Of a DNA stretch of 50,607 nucleotides, positions 9,096 to 17,090 are shown one piece after another. Each line of letters begins with the position of its first letter. The first letter of the stretch is position 1. Position numbers and translations under genes: made by a program. Source of the DNA: a virus; the IMG/VR virus record IMGVR_UViG_3300042554_001300, positions 1-50,607 of that record; one strand, 5' to 3'. The notes below the pieces were generated by a model. It was not told the DNA's origin and made no database searches. It saw only the letters and a program-made list of their open reading frames with translations.

Positions 9096-10055
9096 ATGCC
9101 GGGTGCCGTTAGAGCCAAACGTGATATATTTGGGCTAGGCGGCACCTGCTGCATAGGCAGTTGTGACGTACAAATCAACGGTGCTCAAGCAGTACGTGTA
9201 GGCGATATTGTTGTACCACACTTAGCAGGTAAACGTCATAAAATTCCAAATCCTGTGACCACCGGTGCTTGTCAGGTCTTGGTCAATGGACGCAAAATGG
9301 TCAGACAAGGTGATGTAGCTGCCTGTCTTGATCCAGCAGTATCTGGCAGTTGTGATGTGCAAGTTGGCAATCAACTGCCTAACATACAACCACAGAATCA
9401 AATACCATCCATGGTATTACCGCCGGGTGCAATCAATGTTGAAGGGCGTGTGGTATTTGAAAACACCACACAAGGTATTGAATCATTGGCATCACAAGAG
9501 CGCAGTGTTAGTGCTAGCTTGCCAGGCTATCATGAAGAGCCACCAGGATCTGTGCCGGGACAATCTGCACCTACACCTGTGGCAGTGCCACCTGAAGGCT
9601 GTAAAGCCAGCAAGTATTTTAAGCTGGCAGACAGCAAGATGTCTATTGTAGCACAAGATGGCTTGACCAAGGAACAAATAGAGTGTAACTGGATAGCCTT
9701 GTGCTTGAACATCTTAGACAGATTAACTGACGATGGATACAAGTTCAAAATCAACAGTGGGTTTAGAACTGTGGCCTATGACCTAACCTTAGGCAGCAGC
9801 AATGCCAGCGATCACAGACTAGGTTGTGCTGTGGATATTTCCGCTGGCAGTGCAGAAGCCAACAAGACCATATTCAAACACATGTTAAACAATTATGCCT
9901 ACAGTCAGCTAATCTATGAAGGAAACTGGGTACACATAGCTTATAATGGTCGTGGTCCAAAAGGTGCTGCTCGTGTAATGTACTCTTATACTGGCTCTAA
10001 TCTACAGGTAGCAGGAGCTCGTGGCGAGAATTTACCCGCTGATCTAAGGGCATAA
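9096..10055 (+). CDS. PAAR-type spike tip fused to an M15-family peptidoglycan peptidase
   Basis: 319 residues. Residues ~1-105 carry the PAAR/gp5.4-like pattern of repeated short strands with Gly, Cys and Asp-Val turns (CCIGSCDVQINGAQAVRVGD, later VRQGDVAACLD, SGSCDVQVG). A Pro-rich linker leads to a C-terminal M15 (VanY-like) domain with NSGFRT, SDHRLGCAVDIS (H and D zinc ligands, ~residue 236) and WVHIAYN (third His, ~277). Such a protein would cap the tail tube and cut peptide cross-links during injection. In T4 the PAAR tip (gp5.4) is a separate protein, so the fusion is notable. Confidence 0.85.
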   Translation: MPGAVRAKRDIFGLGGTCCIGSCDVQINGAQAVRVGDIVVPHLAGKRHKIPNPVTTGACQVLVNGRKMVRQGDVAACLDPAVSGSCDVQVGNQLPNIQPQNQIPSMVLPPGAINVEGRVVFENTTQGIESLASQERSVSASLPGYHEEPPGSVPGQSAPTPVAVPPEGCKASKYFKLADSKMSIVAQDGLTKEQIECNWIALCLNILDRLTDDGYKFKINSGFRTVAYDLTLGSSNASDHRLGCAVDISAGSAEANKTIFKHMLNNYAYSQLIYEGNWVHIAYNGRGPKGAARVMYSYTGSNLQVAGARGENLPADLRA

Positions 10056-10058
10056 ATA
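10051..10058 (+). promoter_or_regulatory. T4-like late promoter box, 5 nt before a start codon
   Basis: CATAAATA overlaps the stop of the PAAR gene and lies exactly 5 nt before the ATG at 10064. Initiation 5-6 nt downstream of the box, as in T4, would start the mRNA at the ATG. Confidence 0.6.
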
Positions 10059-10063
10059 TTTAA

Positions 10064-11794
10064 ATGTGTAAATTATGTACGCCTTTATTGGCCATTGCAG
10101 CCGGTGGACTCATACAAGGATTTGGCCTACAAGCTAATCCTTTTGTAGCCGGTGCTGTGACCGGATTATTAACTGGTGGAGTAGCCGGTGCTGCTCAAGG
10201 TGTGCTAGGTGCCGGTATAGGAGTAGCTACCACAGCCATTGGTCAAAGCATAGCACAAATTCCTAACTTTCTGACTGGCATGGCCAATCCCGATTTTGTA
10301 GGACCACTGCCACCGGGCGTTAACATTAACAACAATAACTTCTTTGGTAGCATTGTGCAGCAGGGTACCAATCTCATGGCTAATGGTGCTCGCGGTCTTA
10401 CTGAAACATTCAGTGCGGCTGCTGGCTATATAGACAATGCTTTTAATTTGTCAGGCAGCATAGAAGCACTCAAAGGCTACAACATCAACGAAGGTGAATT
10501 AGGGTTCACAGTTAAAACCTGGGGCGACACATTAACTGGAGGTGTGACCAGTCAGTTTCCTGGCATGCCCAGTGAAGGCTGGACTCCTGAACAATGGGCA
10601 CAAGTACAAGGATCGGGCAGTGCTGGAGCAGGATTTAACGACGTAGTGTCAGGATTGAAAAACAATCTAGGAACCTTTTATGGATCTGTCACAGACACAT
10701 TAACTGCGTTTAATCCAACCAGTATAGTTTCAAATTTGGTAAATCAAGGGCTAGGTACTGATGTGCTAGGCCATCTTGAAAAGTACGACATCAGTTACGA
10801 AACTCTAATGACAGGTGCAGTAGATCCTGCACGCCTAACCAAGGCCATGGACGAATTGCCGGGCAAGAAGTTTGCTGACATTGTGGCTGCTACCGGGTTA
10901 ACAGCAGCCACAGGTTTCGCTATCAGCAAATTCAGCGACGCACTGGCCAGTCGCAATGTGTTAGGCGCCACTGCGGCAGCAGCTATTGGTATTCCATTAA
11001 TGTCAGATCTAGGTGGCAAGCTATTCAATCTAACTGGTTACAATCATAACTTTACCAGTTTTCATGACGTAGGGTCAACACTGGAACAATTACGTAATAG
11101 TCCTACCACTGCTATACAAGCATTGACACCAGCTGCGTTTACTGCCTTTGCAGCGGCAGCACTAACCAATGTGGGATCCGGGAATGGGACATTTGGTAAT
11201 CCACAAATGACCAACATGGTGGGTGCACTAACAGGTGATGGGTACCTGACCAGAATGGCCACCATACAGACCTTGAACAACACCATAGCTGGTACTGCAC
11301 AAGGACAAGCATTAATCAATGCCATACAAGCAGCACAGAGTGCAGTAGGTAATCCTTCCCAGGAAGCATCAGCAGCCGCTGCCATTGACGCAGCAGCAGC
11401 ACCATTTATCAATCCCACCAACAGTCAACTAGCAGCAGATATTGCCAGTGGAAATACTGCTTTCAACAACATGTATAGCAAGCTGCGAGAAGAAAAGTTA
11501 AATTTAAAATTAGCTGAAATCGCCGATCCCACCACTGGCAACATTGAACTCAAGGGATCTGTTAGTAGCGTAATCAGTTTTGCCACTGGACTGCATCAGG
11601 TACACAATGATGACAGCAACCTAGGCATAGCCAAGATCATCAATCAAGCCACTACCTCAGACGTCACAGGAGAAGCTATCAGGGCTGGCATCATCGAAGG
11701 TCGTAACCTAGCCATTCTTCAAGCCAAAGGACTGTATCTAGACACCAGGTCTGATCCAGTTGAACTCAGTAAATCTAGATTATCATCAACCTAA
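10064..11794 (+). CDS. Large Ala/Gly-rich virion protein, probably baseplate- or tail-associated
   Basis: 576 residues. The N-terminus (MCKLCTPLLAIAAGGLIQGF) and the next ~70 residues are strongly hydrophobic Gly/Ala-rich helices (FVAGAVTGLLTGGVAGAAQG) that could insert in a membrane. The rest alternates Ala-rich helices with Asn/Gly loops. A late-promoter box lies directly before the start, and the gene follows the PAAR-peptidase spike and precedes the endolysin. It is plausibly a baseplate hub-associated or ejected protein that forms a membrane channel. No enzymatic motif is seen, so the role is inference from composition and position. Confidence 0.6.
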   Translation: MCKLCTPLLAIAAGGLIQGFGLQANPFVAGAVTGLLTGGVAGAAQGVLGAGIGVATTAIGQSIAQIPNFLTGMANPDFVGPLPPGVNINNNNFFGSIVQQGTNLMANGARGLTETFSAAAGYIDNAFNLSGSIEALKGYNINEGELGFTVKTWGDTLTGGVTSQFPGMPSEGWTPEQWAQVQGSGSAGAGFNDVVSGLKNNLGTFYGSVTDTLTAFNPTSIVSNLVNQGLGTDVLGHLEKYDISYETLMTGAVDPARLTKAMDELPGKKFADIVAATGLTAATGFAISKFSDALASRNVLGATAAAAIGIPLMSDLGGKLFNLTGYNHNFTSFHDVGSTLEQLRNSPTTAIQALTPAAFTAFAAAALTNVGSGNGTFGNPQMTNMVGALTGDGYLTRMATIQTLNNTIAGTAQGQALINAIQAAQSAVGNPSQEASAAAAIDAAAAPFINPTNSQLAADIASGNTAFNNMYSKLREEKLNLKLAEIADPTTGNIELKGSVSSVISFATGLHQVHNDDSNLGIAKIINQATTSDVTGEAIRAGIIEGRNLAILQAKGLYLDTRSDPVELSKSRLSST

Positions 11795-11820
11795 CGATTA
11801 AGCCATAATCGTTGATATTT
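11793..11820 (+). terminator. Weak terminator-like hairpin
   Basis: AACGATTA and TAATCGTT form a perfect 8-bp stem around AGCCA, immediately after the stop codon, followed by a modest T-rich stretch (GATATTTT). Confidence 0.45.
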
Positions 11821-11885
11821 TCCAAGAAATAAGCTATAGTAGGTGAATCCACTATGGCGTTATATACACCGAAAGGAGAAAAGTT

Positions 11886-12461
11886 ATGCAAAACTTACCA
11901 ATGGAGGCTCAGTCATCAACACTGTGGCCAAAATTATTAAGAGCAATAACTGCAACTGCACTGGCAGTAGTGGGCATTTACTTATGCAGTCAGATGTTAA
12001 AATGGACAGTGGACACCAAGCTAAGTAGAATCCAGCCCGTGGAACCCAGCGAGATTACTGCTCAGTATCGTGAACGGCAACTAGCATGTCTAGCTCGCAA
12101 TATCTATTTTGAAGCAGGTAATGAACCATTTGAAGGTAAAGTAGCTGTGGCACAGGTTACCATTAATCGTGCTCAAGCTCGTGGATTTCCTGAAGATATC
12201 TGTCAGGTTATCTATCAGAAAAACGTAATTTATCAACGTGTGGTATGTCAGTTTTCATGGTACTGCGATCGTGAAAGTGCTAGTCGTATCATGCACAGAG
12301 AAGTCTACACAGAAAGCATGGAGGTAGCCAAGAAAGTTTTACTTGAGGGTTTTAGATTACCCAGTCTTACACAAGCTCTTTACTATCATGCCGACTATGT
12401 AAACCCAGGATGGAAAAAAGAGCGTATCACCAAAATTGGCCGTCATATCTTTTACAAATAA
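11886..12461 (+). CDS. SleB-type cell wall hydrolase (Hydrolase_2), membrane-anchored endolysin
   Basis: 191 residues. A hydrophobic segment at ~17-39 is a signal anchor or SAR-type export signal. The rest is a Hydrolase_2/SleB domain: LACLARNIYFEAGNEPFEGK, AVAQVTINRAQ, GFPEDICQVIYQ and CQFSWYCD are family hallmarks, with the catalytic Glu in YFEA. It would cleave peptidoglycan glycan strands at lysis. AAAGGAG sits 6 nt before the ATG, which decides the start. The next gene encodes a possible holin. Confidence 0.88.
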   Translation: MQNLPMEAQSSTLWPKLLRAITATALAVVGIYLCSQMLKWTVDTKLSRIQPVEPSEITAQYRERQLACLARNIYFEAGNEPFEGKVAVAQVTINRAQARGFPEDICQVIYQKNVIYQRVVCQFSWYCDRESASRIMHREVYTESMEVAKKVLLEGFRLPSLTQALYYHADYVNPGWKKERITKIGRHIFYK

Positions 12462-12471
12462 AGGAAACCGC

Positions 12472-12870
12472 ATGAACACAGACCAGCAGATTTATAAAAT
12501 CAACGAATCATTGAATCCTCCTTATCGAGAAGAGCCGCTACCAGTGGCTACCCGAATCCTTGAAGGTATTCTAAATATACCTGGTGCTTGTTTGACATTT
12601 ATTAGAGATCATTTGGTCAATATCAGTGCTCATACACTAGGATGGTTTACCATTATCATGTTACATCTCAGCAGTGTGCCTACTCTGTTGGCAGTGTTGA
12701 CCAATCAAAGTGATCGCATGCCACCAGTGGATATCATGTTGTTTGTCTGGGGCGGGTTAACTGCTGTGTTTTTCAAAAGTTTATTTGAACGTAATTACCT
12801 GTATGTGGCCACCAACTGTCTTGGATTTGTGGGACAAACGATTTTAATGAGTTTAATTCTTTTTAAATAA
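12472..12870 (+). CDS. Three-TM membrane protein, candidate holin
   Basis: 132 residues. Three hydrophobic helices are visible: LGWFTIIMLHLSSVPTLLAV, IMLFVWGGLTAVFFKSLF and YVATNCLGFVGQTILMSLIL. The N-terminal ~50 residues are soluble. AAAGGAA precedes the ATG at 12472; an in-frame TTG at 12436 inside the endolysin gene is less likely. Its place directly after the SleB hydrolase and its topology suggest a holin, but the order could equally reflect an unrelated inner-membrane protein. Confidence 0.6.
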   Translation: MNTDQQIYKINESLNPPYREEPLPVATRILEGILNIPGACLTFIRDHLVNISAHTLGWFTIIMLHLSSVPTLLAVLTNQSDRMPPVDIMLFVWGGLTAVFFKSLFERNYLYVATNCLGFVGQTILMSLILFK

Positions 12871-12874
12871 CTGT

Positions 12875-12882
12875 CGTAAATA
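12875..12882 (+). promoter_or_regulatory. T4-like late promoter box
   Basis: CGTAAATA lies 28 nt before the ATG at 12910, with an AAGGAG ribosome-binding site in between. Confidence 0.45.
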
Positions 12883-12909
12883 CTGTTACATAACCCAAGG
12901 AGTTCCTTA

Positions 12910-13149
12910 ATGTCAAAAAGAGATCAAGTACAAGAGACTGATGCAGATTACAATGTAGTGGAACTCGAAGAAACCAACGACTTGGACATACAGGACAGTG
13001 ACGTAGGGTTTCTATTAGACAAGGATGGCAATCTCAAATCAGTGTTTGGACCAGCTGAGGGCTTTGAAAATCCGTCAGAAGCCGTTGCTGCAATTCTGGA
13101 AATCTTTGGAATTGATGAGTTTACAGCGCCGAATCGTACTCTACACTAG
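12910..13149 (+). CDS. Acidic 79-residue protein
   Basis: Begins MSKRDQVQETDADYN. The first half is strongly acidic and probably disordered, and the second half (VGFLLDKDGNLKSVFGPAEG, then EAVAAILEIFGID) looks like a small folded helix-strand unit. AAGGAG precedes the ATG and a late box lies upstream. I do not recognise the family. Possible roles include a small structural or regulatory protein. Confidence 0.6.
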   Translation: MSKRDQVQETDADYNVVELEETNDLDIQDSDVGFLLDKDGNLKSVFGPAEGFENPSEAVAAILEIFGIDEFTAPNRTLH

Positions 13150-13158
13150 TGTCTAAAA

Positions 13159-13234
13159 TTTCAGCAAATCTGTGGCGTGAAAACCACAGATTTCTGCTGA
13201 AAACCCGTCTGTAAACTGTGGTTTTCACGCCACA
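13159..13234 (+). repeat. Overlapping inverted repeats able to form two exclusive hairpins
   Basis: Arms 13159-13175 and 13184-13202 pair over ~17 bp with a 2-nt bulge (loop CGTGAAAA). Alternatively 13171-13189 pairs perfectly with 13216-13234 over 19 bp. The two foldings share one arm and cannot coexist, the layout of an attenuator. No T-run follows either hairpin, and a consensus promoter begins 12 nt further on. Confidence 0.7.
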
Positions 13235-13246
13235 ATAGCCCGAAAC

Positions 13247-13275
13247 TTGACAGGGTTATCCATTTTTGCTATACT
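13247..13275 (+). promoter_or_regulatory. Consensus sigma70 promoter
   Basis: TTGACA at 13247-13252, 17 nt, TATACT at 13270-13275. Initiation would fall at or next to the ATG at 13282, leaving no room for a leader. Confidence 0.85.
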
Positions 13276-13281
13276 ACGGGT

Positions 13282-13608
13282 ATGGATAAAGCAATACGTA
13301 CACGTAAACGCAGGCAAGACACCAAGCATGCCTTGTACATGATCGTTAATGTAGTGACCAACGAGCACTATGTTGGCATCACAGTATGCGGCAGCGAAGT
13401 CAAACGTGCTCTCAAAATACGCTGGCAAAAGCATGTTCGCCGCGCACTCACAGAGAACAAGTCGTGGGCTTTGTGCAACAGCATAAGGTCGCATGGTGCC
13501 GATGCCCATGTTATACTATTGGTTGATGTTGTACGAGGACGTAAACCCGCCCACGCTGCCGAGCGTGAGATTGTAAATTCATGTAACCCCGCATTAAACA
13601 CTCACTAG
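13282..13608 (+). CDS. GIY-YIG-like nuclease-domain protein
   Basis: 108 residues. LYMIVNVVTNEHYVGIT is a degenerate GIY-YIG strand pair (Y-M-I ... Y-V-G), followed by a basic helix (KIRWQKHVRRA) and a C-terminal AAEREIVN segment supplying the conserved Glu. Such small domains occur in phage homing or repair nucleases; there is no separate DNA-binding domain here. It is served by the promoter at 13247, and the start codon may coincide with the transcription start. Confidence 0.65.
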   Translation: MDKAIRTRKRRQDTKHALYMIVNVVTNEHYVGITVCGSEVKRALKIRWQKHVRRALTENKSWALCNSIRSHGADAHVILLVDVVRGRKPAHAAEREIVNSCNPALNTH

Positions 13609-13616
13609 GAACAGTT

Positions 13617-14102
13617 ATGTCAAAAAATCTAGTTTTCATGCGTGATGTTATCTGTATCTATCATCCAGAATTTAGAGCTAATGCTACACTCAGAAAGTAC
13701 GGGATGAAACACCCTGATATTTTTGATATAGCAAAGTTAGTAGAACAAAGTTTGTCTGCGGTAGGGCCGTACGCTTTTGTTGACGAAGAAGGGTACGATT
13801 TTTCTGACTACAGCGATAGCAAAACTGTTAGCATCAATGCTAGATCACGTAAAGCAGAAATTAATAGTGTAGAAACTAAAATTGGGGCATTAAGAATCAC
13901 TGCCTATAATCCATTCAAAGACAGCGTTGATTATTTTTATGTTCCGAAATCTAGAATGACTTATGTTAAAATGCCTTGCTATGGCACTAATTCCCACAAA
14001 GAGCGTATCGTGTTTTCTTATTGTAAAGGCAGTGATTACGGATATATGGAAGAATTTAGACAACAAGATTTTGTTGGATTGGCAACTAATCTCAACCCTT
14101 AG
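13617..14102 (+). CDS. Protein of unknown function
   Basis: 161 residues, MSKNLVFMRDVICIYHPEFR onward. It is a mixed alpha/beta protein with a Tyr/Asp-rich middle (DYSDSKTVSINARSRKAEI) and a beta-rich C-terminal half containing KERIVFSYCKGSDYG. AGGAACAG precedes the ATG, 8 nt after the GIY-YIG gene, so the two are probably co-transcribed. No family is recognised. Confidence 0.55.
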   Translation: MSKNLVFMRDVICIYHPEFRANATLRKYGMKHPDIFDIAKLVEQSLSAVGPYAFVDEEGYDFSDYSDSKTVSINARSRKAEINSVETKIGALRITAYNPFKDSVDYFYVPKSRMTYVKMPCYGTNSHKERIVFSYCKGSDYGYMEEFRQQDFVGLATNLNP

Positions 14103-14103
14103 G

Positions 14104-14132
14104 TTGACAGGGTTATTGATTTATGTTATACT
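14104..14132 (+). promoter_or_regulatory. Consensus sigma70 promoter
   Basis: TTGACA at 14104-14109, 17 nt, TATACT at 14127-14132, then a 30-nt leader with CGGAG before the ATG at 14163. Confidence 0.88.
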
Positions 14133-14162
14133 AACGGTACACTGAAACAACGGAGATACAAA

Positions 14163-14810
14163 ATGGCATACAAAGGTTTTTACCGTGCTCCTCGTGTTGT
14201 TACTCCTGACGCTGCTCAGGAACCCCAAGTTCAAGCTCTTAGAAACGCCATGAGCACCATGTCTGCTCGTGACGCAGAGTTTGCTGGCAGTCTAGTCAGC
14301 AACTTCTACCGTTTTGGTCGTCTCAGCGACAAGCAGTTGGCTTGGGTTGATACGCTTACTCAGCGTGTTACTAACCCTGCTCCGGCACCCGCTGCCGCAG
14401 TGCAAGTCAACGTTCAGCGCATCCAAGCGATGTTTGATCGTGCTGCACAGACTCTCAAGCGTATTAAGGTCAAGCTCCAGTCAGTTGAGGGTCAGCCTGT
14501 TGCGTTTGGTCGCGCAGGACCCGCTAGCAAGTACGCTGGCCAAATTCTTGTAACAGATGGCGGGCCGTTTGGTGCCAACAAATACTTTGGTCGCATTGAC
14601 ATCAACGGTGACTTCCATGCTACTAGACAAGCCGGCGCAGACGTGTTAGCATTGGTACAAGAGTTTGCCGCAGAGCCCGAGGCTACTGCTGGTAAGTATG
14701 GGCGTCTAACTGGTGCTTGCAGTTTTTGCAATCATGGTCTCAAGGATGCACGTAGCACTGAATTGGGTTATGGCCCAGTGTGCGCGAAGCGTTTTGGTTT
14801 GGTACATTAA
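14163..14810 (+). CDS. Protein with C-terminal Cys-rich DUF6011-type zinc-binding domain
   Basis: 215 residues. An Ala/Pro linker (~80) separates two helical N-terminal parts from a central small beta domain (QILVTDGGPFGANKYFGRID). The C-terminus GACSFCNHGLKDARSTELGY followed by GPVCAKRFGL is a C-x2-C ... C zinc-binding motif typical of DUF6011. It may bind nucleic acid. It heads the early operon that continues into DNA ligase (the ligase RBS follows its stop immediately), driven by the promoter at 14104. Confidence 0.7.
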   Translation: MAYKGFYRAPRVVTPDAAQEPQVQALRNAMSTMSARDAEFAGSLVSNFYRFGRLSDKQLAWVDTLTQRVTNPAPAPAAAVQVNVQRIQAMFDRAAQTLKRIKVKLQSVEGQPVAFGRAGPASKYAGQILVTDGGPFGANKYFGRIDINGDFHATRQAGADVLALVQEFAAEPEATAGKYGRLTGACSFCNHGLKDARSTELGYGPVCAKRFGLVH

Positions 14811-14822
14811 TTGGAGGCTAAG

Positions 14823-16148
14823 GTGGATCAACCCTGGCAAGTTATCTCAGCATTAGAAACGCATAATCTGCGTACCAACAAGGAGCAGATTATCGAAGCT
14901 CAGGCCCAAGCCGGCAACTCTGAATTCTTTGAGGGTTGCCGCTTGGCTCTTGATCCCATGATTACCTTTGGCATCAAACAAGTGCCCGAAAAGAAGGCAA
15001 CTGATCAACTAACCAGCGACCATGGTATGAACTGGGATACCTTTGCCTTGGCCATCACAGGCTTTGTTACTAGACAAGTCACCGGCAACATGGCTCGTGA
15101 CATGCTTAACCACATGATGCTGGCTAGTACTGTTGAGCAGTGGAATTCATGGTACCGTCGTATCCTTATCAAGGACCTACGCTGCGGTGTTAGTGAAAAG
15201 ACCATAAACAAGGTGGTAGAGCGTGACTATCCTGGCTATAGCGTGCCTGTGTTTGGCTGTCAACTTGCTCATGATAGTGCTAATCACGAGGGCAAGGTTA
15301 CAGGAAAAAAACTGGTCGAAGTCAAGTTGGATGGAGTTCGTGTTATCACTATTGTGCATCCAGACGGCAGGGTTGATCAGTTTAGCAGGAATGGTAAAGA
15401 ACTTGTGAACTTTGCACATGTTAAAGCCCAGTTCCATGCCATTGCAGATCAACTTACCGAAGCCATGGTGTTTGATGGCGAGATCATGAGTGCCAGTTTT
15501 CAAGACTTGATGCGCCAAGTTCATCGCAAGAGCAATGTACGGGCCACGGATGCTGTACTGCATTTGTTTGATTGCTTGCCTTTAGCAGACTTCGAGCGTG
15601 GGCGTAGTGATACTGCCCAACTCGAGCGTAGTTTTGCTCTATGGAATTTTTATGAACGTCATGAGGCTGCTTTACCAAGTGTGCGAGTTCTGGGCCAAGA
15701 GATGGTAGACCTGGATACACCAGCAGGACAAGCTCGCTATCGTGAGATCAATCGTGAAGCCATTGAGGGCGGCTACGAGGGTATTATGATCAAAGACCTT
15801 GCAGCCCCATATGAATGCCGGCGAAGTGTTTCGTGGTTAAAACTTAAGCCCTTCATTGAAGTCAGCTTAAATATTGTTGATGTCGAAGCGGGCACTGGTA
15901 AAAATGCAGGGCGTCTTGGTGCCCTAGTTTGTGAGGGTGAAGATGACGGACGTAGAATTAGGGTTAACGTTGGTAGCGGCTACAGCGATGAGCTTCGTAC
16001 TGGGATATGGGATAGTCAGCATACTGTTATGGGACAGGTCATCGAGGTTCGTGCAGACGCTGTTACTCAAAATCAAGATGGCAGCTATTCGCTCAGGTTT
16101 CCGCGGTTTCTACGCTTTCGCGGTTTCGAGATTGGAGAAAAATTGTAG
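14823..16148 (+). CDS. ATP-dependent DNA ligase, T4 gp30-like
   Basis: 441 residues. An N-terminal helical DNA-binding domain (~1-150) precedes motif I, EVKLDGVRV (adenylated Lys, ~167). FDGEIMS (motif III) follows, then GIMIKDL (motif IV) and WLKLKP (motif V), and an OB-fold C-terminus. It seals nicks in phage DNA. The GTG at 14823 is chosen because TGGAGG lies 6 nt upstream; a TTG at 14811 would be an in-frame alternative. A small gene starts right after the stop. Confidence 0.93.
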   Translation: MDQPWQVISALETHNLRTNKEQIIEAQAQAGNSEFFEGCRLALDPMITFGIKQVPEKKATDQLTSDHGMNWDTFALAITGFVTRQVTGNMARDMLNHMMLASTVEQWNSWYRRILIKDLRCGVSEKTINKVVERDYPGYSVPVFGCQLAHDSANHEGKVTGKKLVEVKLDGVRVITIVHPDGRVDQFSRNGKELVNFAHVKAQFHAIADQLTEAMVFDGEIMSASFQDLMRQVHRKSNVRATDAVLHLFDCLPLADFERGRSDTAQLERSFALWNFYERHEAALPSVRVLGQEMVDLDTPAGQARYREINREAIEGGYEGIMIKDLAAPYECRRSVSWLKLKPFIEVSLNIVDVEAGTGKNAGRLGALVCEGEDDGRRIRVNVGSGYSDELRTGIWDSQHTVMGQVIEVRADAVTQNQDGSYSLRFPRFLRFRGFEIGEKL

Positions 16149-16149
16149 T

Positions 16150-16392
16150 ATGGATAAGCAAATGATCAAAGACATGCTGTATGGCACAATCTGTGAAATG
16201 CAACAAAATAATCGGTACTATTATCGCAGCACAGTAGGCGTAGAATACAGCCATTGGCGTGACGAAGGTGAACAGCAATTAAGTCAAATGATCAAAGTGA
16301 TCAGCGCGAGAGTAGATCAAATTGAGCGAGATCGTGTAAAAGCAGCCAGTCAACAATTGCTATTAGATGAACTAAAGAAGGATCACAAATGA
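16150..16392 (+). CDS. Small charged helical protein
   Basis: 80 residues, MDKQMIKDMLYGTICEMQQN onward, predicted helical throughout, with a basic/acidic C-terminal coil ending LDELKKDHK. It starts 1 nt after the ligase stop and overlaps the next gene by 4 bp (ATGA), so it is part of a tightly coupled operon. The frame extends further upstream inside the ligase gene, but the ATG here is the natural start. Function unknown. Confidence 0.6.
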   Translation: MDKQMIKDMLYGTICEMQQNNRYYYRSTVGVEYSHWRDEGEQQLSQMIKVISARVDQIERDRVKAASQQLLLDELKKDHK

Positions 16393-16658
16393 TAGAATTA
16401 GTAGGAACCTTGCCCGAAGAACGCCACATGTGGTTGAAAGATCTCTTGCGTTCTGGCACATATGAAATCACCTTTACCAAAGTAGATGGCAGCGAACGAG
16501 TTATGCCTTGTACACTACAGGAAAGTCAATTGCCTGCAAGAACATCTACCAAAGAGCCCAAGCCCACCAAAGCAGAAACGCTAAGTGTTTGGTGCACTGA
16601 TCGCAATGAATGGCGCAGTTTCAGAGTAATGAATGTAGTCGCAGTGAAACCATTATGA
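16389..16658 (+). CDS. WYL_2-like SH3-type beta-barrel protein
   Basis: 89 residues. The pattern GTYEITFTKVDGSERVMPCT followed by LQESQLPA and later WRSFRVMNV matches the small Sm-like SH3 beta-barrel proteins (WYL_2 type) common in T4-like phages, which may bind nucleic acid or other phage proteins. ATGA overlaps at both ends couple it to its neighbours. Confidence 0.7.
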   Translation: MIELVGTLPEERHMWLKDLLRSGTYEITFTKVDGSERVMPCTLQESQLPARTSTKEPKPTKAETLSVWCTDRNEWRSFRVMNVVAVKPL

Positions 16659-16873
16659 AATTACGAATACAATTTACCAATATTCCTGAGTTAAATGAAA
16701 TATTTGCCATTGACAAATGGAGCCGCGATCACATTAACAGATTAATGGGAATTCATCAGATTGGCTATGACGTAGTACCAACCACCATGGCAGCTCCGGC
16801 TTTTAGATTTAGAACACGAGAGGATTTTGATCTCGCTAAACGATTGATACAAGAACATGAAATCACAGATTGA
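16655..16873 (+). CDS. 72-residue protein of unknown function
   Basis: MKLRIQFTNIPELNEIFAID onward, an alternating strand-helix-strand pattern ending FDLAKRLIQEHEITD. ATGA overlap with the upstream gene fixes the start at 16655, and the 3' end overlaps the next gene by 17 bp. No family is recognised. Confidence 0.55.
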   Translation: MKLRIQFTNIPELNEIFAIDKWSRDHINRLMGIHQIGYDVVPTTMAAPAFRFRTREDFDLAKRLIQEHEITD

Positions 16874-17090
16874 TCCCGCTGTTATCACACCTAAAATAGA
16901 ACAATGCTCACCGACAACCTGGATCGTTACACTAGAGGAAGATCCCGAAACTGGTGATCTAGTTATGCCTATTCCTGAAGAGGCACTAGCGGCCAATAAG
17001 TGGCGCATAGGAGACACACTGACATGGAACATAGATGATGAAGGAACAGTTACACTCGTGCGCGACTCTGAGTCGCAGCCCGGATCGTAA
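16857..17090 (+). CDS. AbrB/MazE-like swapped-hairpin protein
   Basis: 77 residues. WIVTLEEDPETGDLVMPIPE, then WRIGDTLTWNID and a final GTVTLVRD, follow the pattern G-D-x-x-x-P-x-P ... W-x-x-G-D-x-L-x-W seen in phage AbrB-fold proteins, which resemble antitoxin DNA-binding domains. No toxin gene is adjacent, so a toxin-antitoxin role is not supported; a small transcription regulator is more likely. Confidence 0.6.
   Translation: MKSQIDPAVITPKIEQCSPTTWIVTLEEDPETGDLVMPIPEEALAANKWRIGDTLTWNIDDEGTVTLVRDSESQPGS

Noticed and set aside
9328-9651. Alternative-frame ORF inside the PAAR-peptidase gene
   Set aside because: No SD, and the main frame shows clear PAAR and peptidase motifs.
16857-17090. 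Toxin-antitoxin pair
   Set aside because: The AbrB-like protein has no adjacent toxin, and the next gene is a conserved phage protein; likewise the MbcA-like gene at 41852 has no toxin partner.
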